Below, piece after piece: positions 53,801 to 64,000 of a stretch of 64,000 nt of DNA. The stretch covers positions 278,295 to 342,294 of the forward strand of contig JABSSW010000052.1 of NCBI GenBank assembly GCA_018902385.1, given 5' to 3'. This DNA is from Physcia stellaris. Taxonomy: Eukaryota; Ascomycota; Lecanoromycetes; Caliciales; Physciaceae. Position numbers and translations under genes: made by a program. The notes under the pieces are model-generated. The model saw only the letters and a list, made by a program, of their open reading frames with translations. It made no database searches and was not told the origin of the DNA. Numbering within the stretch: the first letter of the stretch is position 1; the number at the start of each line of letters is the position of its first letter.

Positions 53801-54800
53801 TGAATCGAAATGTCGAAAAATGAATGTTTTCAAAAACGTCTGTTTGAAAAATTTGAACGTTTCGAAAATTTCGAAAATCAAAAAACTATTTGATACTCGC
53901 TTTTTTTTCGATTTCGATTTCGATTGACAGTTCGTTTTCGTTTGATTTTTTTTTTCGAAAATTTTTGATTTTTTAGCAGAAAATGAAAAATAATGTCAAT
54001 TTATTGAAGTTCTTGATGAAACGTCTGTAAAAATTACACAATTTCAAAAAATTCAGAATTTCAAACACGTTTTCGAAATCGATCAATTTTGTATCGCATC
54101 GATTTTGTTTTTGTATTTTTCACTTTTTGAAAAACGACAAAATTCAAAAACTCGATATTGTTTGTGAATCATTTGCATTTGTCGTTATTGATGAACAATT
54201 TATGTTTTTTAAGCGTTAAAAAATTCATTTAACGTTTTCGATATGTTGCTTTCTGTTATAGAATAAATGACGATATCGTTAAAATATATTATGACGCAAA
54301 AATCGAATCGTTTTGTCAAAATCTTGTTGACAAAATTCTGAAACGTCGCAAATGCATTAGTGAAATCAAAAAATAAAACGATATATTCAAAATGTTCATA
54401 TCGCGTTCGAAACGTTGTTTTTCATTCGTCATTTTTCTGATACGAAATCTATCGTGTTGCAATCATATCGAAACTTGTATAAATTCGAATTTTGTTAAAA
54501 CGATCAAAAGTTTTCATCGATCAACGATAAAAAATATCTGTTTTTGATAATTAACAGATTTAAATCTTTGTAATTCACGCACAGACGTAGACTTTCGTTC
54601 TTTTTCTTGACGAAAAATTGAAATTTTTGTTGCGAAGATAAACGATTTGATAAAATCGTTTTCAAATGTTTGTTCAAATAAATTTTCAATATTGTTAATT
54701 CATTTTCAAATAGCGAATAGATTGATTCATAAGAAAATTTTTTGTTCGATTTCAAATTCAATTCCATTGATCAAGTGGGCTTCATGAATCGACAATTCGT
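50840..54800 (-). pseudogene. second gypsy element, pol region
   Basis: On the minus strand from right to left: RT (SLRLCVNYKDLNLLIIKNRY at about 54.56 kb, a clear RT motif with VDYRDLN mutated), RNase H-like (STNHRNFNRFYDYNETVIST, about 53.55 kb), an integrase zinc-binding remnant (about 52.9 kb), integrase core (FTSKYHDSLCYAFKIKFKLF then TTYHSQIDDQTKRQNNIM, about 52.4 kb) and the integrase C-terminal part (SVNEHVKYLTKLLNVFKINL, about 52.15 kb). The remaining kilobase up to the LTR matches the same region of the nested element. Every domain carries stops and lacks Pro and Gly. Confidence 0.85.
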
Positions 54801-56689
54801 AAATCTTTTTGAAATTCGAATTTTTCGAATTTTTTCAGAATTTCGAAAATTATCTTGATGTCTGATTTTTTTTTATTTTCACTAGAATGAATTTATTTGA
54901 ATTCGTCGCTCGATATGTATTTCATCGAAATCATTTTTCGTCACGAAACGACGTACGAACATGACGAAAATTTCATTCTTTTCGTCAATTATATTTGATT
55001 AATTTTTTTGATTCGATTTTCTTCGATACGATTCATGATTTGAAAAAAAATTTCGAAATTTTGTCAAATTTGAATTTTATTAGCAGTTCAATTATTTCTG
55101 TTTTTGATAATTTAAATCATGAAAATTTAACGATATATTTCAGAATAAATCGATTTAGAAAGTTTTTTGAAAAAACGATTCACGCCGTTCCGTTCGAAAT
55201 TTCTAGTCGTACGAAATAAATTTCATAAATTTTGAGCGATTACTGTCAAAAGTCATTGACATCACAAAAAAAACGTCGAATAAAACTAGTTTGAACTTTT
55301 TAATAAAAACGTTATTTATCAAATTAATTTTTGTTTTTGAATTCATGATTTCAAAAATCTCTTTGTATATTGATTTTGATTTTGATTTTATCGAATTTAA
55401 TCGTCGAAATTTTTCGACGACGTTTGCTGACATGATATCGCTGAAAAACTCGTCGAGAAAATTCGTCGTTTTTTATTAATCGTTAAAAAGAACAATCAAA
55501 TGTCAATTTGATTGAAAAATGTCAAGTCGTTTAGTTTTTTTTTTTTCGATTTCGAACAGAAACTTTCAATTTTTACAATTATTTTTGTATTGAATCAAGC
55601 GTTGATATCGAATGATCTTTTTATCACATTCAAATATTTTTTATTTTTTTGACTCGGATTCGAATTCGATTTTGATTCAACGATATTTTTGAGACATCGA
55701 TTGAATTCTTTTAAAATTATCGAATTTGAATTTCTTATCGTTTTTGAATTGTCAATTGCGATTTTCGTTGTCATTGTTGTTGAGTTTGCTTTTTTGTCGA
55801 ATTGTTTTTTTTCGTTGATGAAATTTCAAATCAATTTCTTTTCGTTTTTTGCTTTCATTCTTGATGTTAATTTCGATCGAATTTTTGTTTTTATGTTGAA
55901 TTTTTGATAAACGTTTTATTCAGATTAATCGAATGATTTTGCGATTCGACGATATTTTTAGCAAAAACGTTTATGCAAAGAAAACAATCGATATTTTTTT
56001 GAAATTTAATTTTGGGGACGATTCAATTTCAGTTTCGTCGAAACTGAAGAATCGATTTTGAGATAATTCAACAAATTGTTTGTCGATTTGTTTGATCATA
56101 AAATAAATATCATCATAACGATTTTGCTTGAAAATCGAATTGTGTCTTTTACGTTGTTTTCTGAAAGTTTTTGTATTCGATTCGGGATATTTTTTCATTT
56201 GATTTTTTTATAATGACATCGTTTCTCGATAACAGACGAAAAATTTTCAAAAAAAACAAACGATAAATGAAATAAAAAACAAATTCGTCTGTCGAAACGA
56301 TTGCTTGAATTTGATTTTTTTGAATTGACTCTTTTCGATTTGTTGTACGGACGATCAATAATCAAAATAAAGAATTTTTCGACAAATTCAAAAACGTAAA
56401 GTTATTAAAATTGATATTTGCGACAAAGTTTTCCAAATCTCTCTCGACGAGAAATTTCAAATAACAAAAAACAATTTTTGAAACGTCGACGTGCTAAAAT
56501 CACTTGCTGACGAGAACGATGAAACTTTTTCATTTGCAATGAATGTTTTTTTTATCTCTTTTCATCAAAGAAATTAACATTTCATTATCGATTTTAATCG
56601 TTAAATATTCGGCAATTGCATTTACATTTATTTAGTCAATCGTACGAATTCATCGATTTCGATCGAAATTTAATCATTATTCATTAGAC

Positions 56690-56935
56690 TGAAAGATCAT
56701 CAGAAATGTATAATTGATTTTTCGATATTATTTCGAATTTCGATAATAATTGCGAAACGAACTACTTTTCGAAAATTTTAAATCTTTATTTTTTACAAAA
56801 ACACATCATTCAAAAATATGCAAAAAAATATCGAATCGTAAATTCGTTGTTGTCGTGTGCTATTAATCGTGAAACTGTCGATCGATTTCGTATAATCGAT
56901 TTTTTTACCGATAACGCGATTTTAAAACGACACGA
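56690..56935 (-). repeat. degenerate LTR remnant
   Basis: GATCATCAGAAATGTATAAT, then CACATCATTCAAAAATATGC, then CGTATAATCG occur in the same order and orientation as in the LTR at 50,529-50,839. It is likely the 5' LTR of that element, giving an element of about 6.4 kb. More diverged than the other LTRs. Confidence 0.55.
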
Positions 56936-56938
56936 AAT

Positions 56939-57679
56939 TTGATTCGACGATTCATTTCACAGCTGTTTGATCCTGAAATTTCTTACGAACAAAACAAATT
57001 AAAAAAAAATATGAAATTATTCAAAACTTTGCAAGAATTTTGTCGTCATAATTTGTTGAAAAAAAACAGTGAAATCTTAAATTGCATTGCGAATCAATAC
57101 AAAAATTTACGTCGTTCAAAGTTTTTACATGATCAAACGATCGTCATCAACGACGACAACGAATTTTCACGAAAAACGAAAATGTTTCGAATAGTTGAAA
57201 AAAATCAATTGTTTTTGACGAAAATTGTTTTAAAGTAGCAAATTTAAAATTCAATTTTCATTTTCATTGAATGTTTCAACATTGATGATTGATTTCGATC
57301 GACACGTCAAATCGAATCAAAACAATAAAATTTTCGAACGACAAAAAAAAATTTCAATCAAATTTTTTCATTTGCGTACAAAATGCAAAACTGTTCGAAA
57401 ATTGATACGTTAAAAAACAAAATGATGTCGTTTTGTTTTACGTACAAATCATCGTTTCAACGACGATATTATCAATTGTTATTCGAATTTTTGCTCGATT
57501 CGAACAATTTAAAATTTTATTTGTTTTTTCAACAACAAAAAAATTTGTTCAATTATTTTGTAAAATTTAATTCGGAATCAGTTGTTTCGATCATCATTTC
57601 ATTTAATATGAAATAACGACAAAATTTTTTGTCAAAAATCATGTCAGAATATTTGATTTAAATTCATATCATTTAATTC
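56939..57679 (+). pseudogene. unidentified retroelement-like frames
   Basis: A plus-strand frame (SYEQNKLKKNMKLFKTLQEF, then KKNSEILNCIANQYKNLRRS) looks like real, mutated protein, probably gag or another retroelement ORF. It is not recognised further. At its right end lies the second copy of the 83-bp repeat (57,597-57,679; first copy at 38,029-38,111). Confidence 0.4.
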
Positions 57680-59345
57680 GAGTTATTCGATTACATCGAT
57701 ACAATGTTTCGATTTATTTTGTCAAACATTTACAAAAATCGAAATTTTATTTCAATCAACTTTTTTTAAATCAATATCGTCACAATCATTAATCATTCGA
57801 TTTCGACAATCACGTCATAACAAATCGTTGTTTTCGCTGCAAAATTTTAAAAATCGTCACAGAAATTTTAAATAATCAATCAAATTTGATCATACAAACG
57901 CGCATTATTCATATTTCAATGCGACGATTTTATTTTTTTTGAAATTTTTTAAATTCGAAATTTTTCGGAAAAACACGTCGTAAATTTCAAATCATTTCGT
58001 CGACGTCGTTTTTTGACGAATTTTTCATTTTTAATTTCGACGGTTTATTTTTTTTCGACAAAAATTTTCGAATTTATTTTTTTTCAAATTTGCAAAAAAA
58101 CATTGTCAAAAACGAAATTCACGCAACAACATTTATTGATTTTTCAAAATCATGTCAAATGCTCGGAAAGAGTTGAAAAAAATTTCAAATATTCATGAAA
58201 CATCACGTTCAATTGAAATTTTCGTGACTTTCGTTTTATATTCAAAAACAAAATTTTCGATTTTCTACATACGAAAAAAGTCATTATTTTGAAGAAAATT
58301 CGAACAAAAATACATATTTTGAAATATTCATTTGCTTGTTCGTTAAAAATCTTTTTGTCAAAAATCGTGAATCGATACGAAAAAATTAAAAGTTGTCAAC
58401 GGATGCTTTTGTTTATTTGTTTTATCGAAACGAATACGATAAAATTTAATCAAATTAAAAAAACGTATTTAAAACGAAACGTTCGTTTTTAAACGTTTTA
58501 AAAATCTTTCACGACTTAATCGCTCGATAAATACGAAAAAAAAAAATACAACGATTTACAATACAATTTCGAAAAGCGTATCGATTTACTGTACAATTGT
58601 TAAAAAAAAAAGAAACAATCTATTAGACAATACAATCAAAAAGTGCAATAGATCAAAATGTTCACGTTCAGATAATATCGTTTCAGAAAACGTATTGTAC
58701 AATCAAACAATACAATTTCGAGAAAGCGTATTGGCGCAATCATATTACATATTCGATTTTGCAAAATAGAAATTGATCAAGAAAAACAAATAATGTTAAA
58801 AATATTTGATCTTTTCGCATATTAATCGATTTGATTCTTTGACAAAATTTAATCAAATCAAAAGAGTTCGATTTTGCATTTTTTGCATCGATGCATGTTC
58901 GTCGCATTCGATACATCATTTTTCTTATCGATTTTTCGATTATTTTCAGCTTTTGACATTGCATCGACATATTTAATGAATTTTTTACAGTCAAATTTCA
59001 TAGATATCGATTTATTGATGTCGCAAAAAATATTTGAAAATTTTGAAACACAATGATGTTATCAAATCATGATGATTCGAACATTTTCGTTCAACATCGC
59101 AAAATTCAAACAATTGATATTTGTTTTATGATATATTTTTTATTCAATTTTAAATATCAAATTTCACATCGATATTTTATTTCATGAAAAATTCAAAACG
59201 TTTTCGATCGTTCGATCGCACGTTTTACGAATCGATTTTACGTCATATTCGAAGTCAATAAATCATCGAATTTCGATTCGTTCGATTTTGCATTTTCGCA
59301 TCGAATTCATCGCATTGAAAAAGTTTGTTCGAAAATTTCAAACAA
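57680..59345. other. AT-rich, nothing identified
   Basis: Only short AT-rich frames; no domain recognised. Presumably unreadable retroelement remnants. Confidence 0.5.
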
Positions 59346-59430
59346 CACATCGTTGAAAAAATTACATCGTTGAAAAAATTACATCGTTGAGAAAATCACA
59401 TCGTTGAAAAAATTACATCGTTGAAAAAGT
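59346..59430 (+). repeat. 18-bp tandem repeat
   Basis: About five units of TTACATCGTTGAAAAAA (17-19 bp). Confidence 0.85.
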
Positions 59431-59506
59431 TTGCACGAAAATTTCAAACTGAATTCGTTAAAATACAAAACAAATAACACAAACGATTGTTGTGGAAAAA
59501 GTGTTA

Positions 59507-59710
59507 AAAATACAATTTTCGCAAATGTGTTGTGAAATGTTGCAATCAAAATTCAATTAATATAATTTGACGAAAACAAAATTAATGCGTTTTTGTTGAA
59601 ATTCAATGTTTTGATATTCGCATATTTTTTGCGCTTTCATCTGCATGTAATTTACAAGAATAACGAAATTCAAAACAATAAAACGATAATTATTCATGAT
59701 TTTTTCAATA
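59507..59710 (+). repeat. 205-bp direct repeat, copy 2
   Basis: Matches 36,617-36,820 in the same orientation, with scattered single-base differences. Together with the 83-bp pair (38.03 and 57.6 kb) it brackets the nested elements, but the order of the two repeats differs between sides. Confidence 0.85.
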
Positions 59711-60121
59711 ACAACAAAATAACAAATTCGTAATTAACATTTCGTACAGATGAATTTCATCGTCAAAAAGCGATCGTTGATCAAAATCGTAATGTATCGT
59801 AACAATTACAAACGACAAATCAGAATTAAAATTATATAATTTTAATCAAATCATATTATTGATTTTTTCGTAATCGTTCGCATTTTTGCATCATAATCGA
59901 TTTAATTCAATACAAAAATGATTTTTTAACGTGAAAACACGATTTGCGAATAAATTTTATTTCGAATCAATTTATTTCGTATTCAGTTTAAAAATTCTGA
60001 AATCGACGAAAATTCACAAAGATTTTCAAATCAACTGTTTGATTATCATACAATTTATCATACAAATTGAGCAATTAAATCAGAAATTGCTCGTTATATT
60101 GATAACGTTATCACGTTCGAT

Positions 60122-60312
60122 TTCGTAACACGTTGTTTCGTTAAATTGCAAATTTCGTAATACGTTGTTTTGTTGAATTGCAAATTTCGTAATATATACG
60201 TTGTTTCGTTGAATTGCAAATTTCGTAATTGATTTCGTAATACGTTGTTTCGTTGAATTACAAGTTTCGTAATATATACGTTGTTTCGTTGAATTGCAAA
60301 TCTCGTAGCAAT
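60122..60312 (+). repeat. tandem repeat, about 33 bp
   Basis: About six imperfect units of CGTTGTTTCGTTGAATTGCA followed by AATTTCGTAATA, some with an extra TATA. Non-coding; the frames on the minus strand only mirror the repeat. Confidence 0.85.
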
Positions 60313-60319
60313 AATGCAA

Positions 60320-62075
60320 TCAACGATATTGTTACGATAAATTTTCACATAAAGCTGAAATTAAAATATTTTGATCAGAAAAAATTAACGTTTTCGCAAA
60401 ATTTCGACACGAATTCATATTTTGTTTTCTGTTTTCTAAATAATAACAATCAAACATATTATTCATTCACATCACGATTTATCGTAACAATGATAATATC
60501 ATCGAACATACGATCGACAATTTTTCAAATTGTTTAGAATTTTCTTAGCAACGATCAACGTCGCTGAATCGTATCAACGTCGTTGAATAAACATCAAAAT
60601 CGAAAAATATCATCAATTTCGTTGAAAAATATTTGATTTTATTGTATTAAAAATCACATCGAATATTTGATCATTTGACGTCAACAAATTTATTTATCGA
60701 TTTATTTATTTATTTTTTATTTATTTATTATTTATCTAATTGTTTGATCGATTCGTTTCGATTTTTTTTTTTACATCATGTCGCATTTCGATTCAATTTA
60801 TCAGCGAGAACTCGACATTTTCTATTCAAATTTTTTTATATTTGCGAAGTATTTCGATGCAAACGTAATGTACAAAAAAACATAATTATTTATCGCGACG
60901 TCAATAAATTTCTAGCGAATTTTGAATCGAAAACGAAAAAACATTTTGAAACAAAAACACGTTTCATTGTTCGTTATTGTTTTCAAAATTTTGCAAAGCA
61001 ATGATTTTTGAATAAACGTTTTATTTGCAAAATTATTTGACGCAAAAACTCGATACTTTATGCAAAATGTTGTATCAGAAATTTGATTCGCAAAAACAAA
61101 AAAGTTGAAAATTTTGCGAATCAAAAAGTAAATTCACAAAACAAAACAACAACAACAAACGAAATTTGCAAACGATATCGCGAAATTTACATCAAGTCAA
61201 ATCGCATCGCGATACGAACACATTTTTATCAAAAACAATGTTCGCATTTTTTATTTCATTTCGAAACGAAATCGTCGAATTTGTATCAAAAACGATGTTC
61301 GCATAATCGTAATGTTTACATTTTTTGCAACATTTTTATCACGAAATGAATCAACATCGATGCTCATATCATTTATTATTTTTTCAGAAATGATTTCGAA
61401 AAATTCACTTTTCGATATTTTTTTTATGATTTCATCAATTTCATCAATTGCAATATCAAAAAAATCATTATTTTGAACAGAAATCGTTTCACGTTCAATT
61501 GTTGTATCAAAATTATCACGTTTTTCAATTTTTTGCATTTAAATCAACATCAAAACGTTGAAAATCGCATCAATTATTCGTTTATTCATTTCGTTTCGAA
61601 AACAACAAAAGTCATATTTGATCATCGAAAATCTATTCGAAATGTTCGTTAAAAATCAAAACGAATAAATTTATTACATATCAAAAATCGAATTTTTTCA
61701 AAATTTTCAATCAAATTCGAATCATTTTTTATTTCAAATTCGCAATTAATCAAAAAACGTCTATTAGTTAAAATTCGAAAACGTTAAATTCGAAATGTTT
61801 TCAACAATTCATTTTTACGAAAATGATTCGCGTCAAATTCACATTTATCGAAATCATGTCAAAAAATCGATCGTTTCGTCATACAAAATGTTTTGTATTT
61901 TTGATGACATATTTTTTACATTTGTTTTTTATTCAAATCACGCATTCAATCAAGATCGCGAATTTTACAATCAATGAATCAAATTTCAACAAATCGATCA
62001 ATCAAAAATCGTACATTATCAAAAATGCGATTGTAAAATACGAAATGCGACATCAAAAATATATAATTTCTGATT
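60320..62075. other. AT-rich, nothing identified
   Basis: A low-complexity ATTTATTTATTTATT run lies near 60,690-60,735. No domain is recognised; a minus-strand acidic frame at 61,251-61,538 resembles the mutated linker seen at 37.7 kb but is not assignable. Confidence 0.45.
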
Positions 62076-62079
62076 GATA

Positions 62080-64000
62080 ATTAGATTAATTTCTAAGAAA
62101 TCAAAAATTCTAATCATTATTTTTCGTTATATACAAATGTACGAATAAAAAAAATAAAAATTTCAATTGCAAATCATTCGATTTGTTGTTTGTTGTTGTA
62201 AAAAAATGCAAACAACATTTTTTCGAATTCGATGTTTGTTTTGCGAATGTGATCATGATGATATTTCGATTTTATCGAAATTGATCATATTTTATGTCGA
62301 TTTGAATTTTGAATGTTTTACATGCGTTTTTTTTAACATCGAAATTTTTTGAAATGATCAAAATTTTTTATTTGTTTTGTAACAAAATTTCTAAATTTGT
62401 ATATTTTTTGATTTGAAAATCATTGTCGTCGTGATTTTCGCATCGAAAATCGTTGATTTGAAAAATCATTGTGATCGTGATTTTCGCATCGAATATTTTT
62501 CGCAATTCACAGTCAGTTTGCGTTAAAAATTTGAAAAACATCTTTTTGAATGATTCAAAAAAACATGATTTGACGATTTTATTGTTTGTTGTTTTCAATA
62601 TCGATAATTTGATTTCGTACAATTCACAATTTTCGATATGATAATTGACAATTGATTTGTTGACAACGAAATCGAATTCGAATTTTTTTGCATATTTCAT
62701 TTTTTGTTTTCGTATATTAAAATCGATATGTTATGCAAATTGTCAAACGAAATAAACGTCGAATAATCGCGATCGCAATCGACATATCAGATTTCGAAAT
62801 TTTTATCGTTGCATTTAACAACATATTTCACATTTATATTTAACGTTCAATCAAATCGAACAACAATTTTTGAAAATATTTTTGACATAATTCAATTTTT
62901 TATGCGTCGTGAATTTTAAACAATAAATAATATCGAATCAAATGAAAATTAAATTTTTTTGTCAACGATTTCATCGTGAAAATTACATTTATTTGACGTC
63001 GAACGCGTCGACGATTTCAAAATTTATTGATATCGTTTTTTTTCGAATTTTTCATATGAAATTTTTTGAACATATTTTTGAAATGTTTAATCATTGCAAA
63101 CGAATTTTCAAATACGTTTTTGTAATTTTTTCATTGAAATAGTAAAATTTCCATTTATTATATGATTTATTCGAAACTTGATTTTTTTGTAAATTTTGTT
63201 GTTTAAAATGACAATTCAAAATTTTCGTTCGAATGTAATTTTTCGTCATTTTCGACGCCGATGCCGACTGATACGTGAATTTTAACGAAACTTTTTTTTA
63301 AATTTGATTTTTTTCAACAACGAAACGTGAAAAACGTCATGAATTCGTCAACGTTTCGAATATTTGAATTGATATGTTTGATTTTTTATTGTTTCAATAT
63401 TTTGAACGACCGAAAAATTTTCATTTCGAATTTCTTGTTGCGTTTGACGCGAATGTTTTGTCGTTGACGCGACGTAATTTTTCACGTCGAAATTCTTTGA
63501 TCTTTGATTTTTTGCATTTTTGTATTTGACGGTTGTTTTATTTGTGTTAAACTAATTTTCAATATTTTTATCAAATTCGATTAGTTTTTCGACATGCTTT
63601 TTAACAGATTTTGATTTAACTTTAAAATTTGAAAATTTTTCGAAAACATTTTCGAAATATATTTTTTGCATCGTTTCAAAACGATTTACATTTGAGCGAA
63701 CGCATGTTTATTATTATAAACAAATTCAATCATCGACAATAATTTTATTCAATCATTTTGTTCAAATTGACAAAAATTTTGAAATATTGTTTCACATTAG
63801 TTTTGTCATTTCTGCTTCCGATCATTTGCTCATGAAACGATAAATCGTGAATAATTTCAATTTTATTTTCAAAATATAACATAATGCGTCATGATATTTA
63901 ACGATAAAAATCGAGTTTTTGTTTGTTGTTATTGACGATTTAAAATCATGAAATTTAACGATGTTGAATTAAAATCTCGACGAGATTTTTTGCGATTATC
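62080..64000 (-). mobile_element. third copy of the second gypsy family, runs off the window
   Basis: From about 62,310 the sequence follows 50,830-52,500 in the same orientation: the same ACATCGAAATTTTT start, the GATTTTCGCATCGAA units, the integrase C-terminal region (63.1-63.7 kb) and the integrase core region at about 63.75-63.95 kb. A degenerate LTR is likely at 62,080-62,310. The 5' half lies outside. More decayed than element C. Confidence 0.7.

Larger units (their letters stand above)
35880..64000. other. AT-rich, RIP-like mutated retroelement block
   Basis: At about 35.88 kb composition changes sharply and stays AT-rich to the window end. CC and GG are almost absent for 28 kb, while CG and CA/TG are frequent. 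Frames lack Pro, Gly and Trp and are full of Phe, Ile, Lys and Asn. All recognisable coding sequence is retroelement-derived, listed separately. No host gene is visible. Such blocks are typical of repeat-induced point mutation and heterochromatin. Confidence 0.9.

Noticed and set aside
35880-64000. Mitochondrial or plasmid DNA
   Set aside because: AT-rich, but contains nested LTR elements with chromodomain integrase and a continuous junction to nuclear genes.
35880-64000. Centromere core
   Set aside because: AT-rich retroelement nests also occur at many non-centromeric places; only CenH3 mapping could tell. The nearby H3-like gene is no evidence for it.

Overview
The window is nuclear DNA of a filamentous ascomycete (Pezizomycotina). 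The evidence is short introns of about 50-60 nt with GTANGT donors and CTRAC-like branch sites, fungal families (an F-box protein of fungal type, an APH-fold kinase, a TRI12-type efflux pump, a cytochrome P450, a DUF4097 protein with a PPSY tail, a protein with an LPPELRNRIY motif), and an abrupt switch at about 35.9 kb from gene-bearing DNA to an AT-rich block full of mutated Ty3/gypsy retrotransposons. I cannot place it in a class or species from sequence alone.

Left part (1-35.9 kb). An ankyrin-repeat protein runs in from the left edge (to 2098). It is followed by a disturbed F-box gene (4.4-5.7 kb, minus), an intron-rich gene of unknown function (7.5-8.6 kb, minus), an APH-family kinase with one frameshift (9.5-11.7 kb, minus), a cupin protein (12.1-12.8 kb, minus), and two copies of a repeat that carries RNA polymerase III A and B boxes (SINE-like; 14.0 and 15.5 kb). 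Next come an LPPELRNRIY-type protein and a DUF4097 protein transcribed divergently (18.2-20.2 kb) and a SPO11/TopoVI-A-like protein (21.1-22.7 kb, plus). At 23.4-27.4 kb lies a broken P450 gene split by a segment that carries a histone H3-like gene on the other strand. That H3-like gene is itself split, in the last part of its histone fold, by a 0.94-kb palindromic foldback element. Then follow a six-copy tandem array of a roughly 200-bp repeat (27.7-29.0 kb; single copies also at 4.1 and 35.4 kb), a complete nine-exon TRI12-type efflux transporter (29.3-31.8 kb, minus), a small secreted or anchored protein (32.9 kb), and a protein with a TLDEIPPSYIDW motif (34.2-35.2 kb).

Right part (35.9-64 kb). 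I see no functional gene. It is a nest of retroelements: one minus-strand chromodomain gypsy element (integrase at 38.3-39.9 kb, RT-RNase H at 45.8-47.2 kb) is interrupted by a structurally complete LTR element (39,973-45,779; 290-bp LTRs; 5-bp target duplication ATTTG). A second gypsy pol lies at 50.5-56.9 kb and a third copy of that family runs off the right end. The mutation pattern is unusual. CC/GG dinucleotides are almost absent while CG and CA are kept, so reading frames have lost Pro, Gly and Trp. This is RIP-like, but the context is C before a pyrimidine rather than the classic CpA.

The genes do not form one pathway. The P450 and the TRI12 pump are families common in secondary-metabolite clusters, but no synthase is present and the P450 is dead. 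The main story is nested insertion and decay beside a retroelement block.
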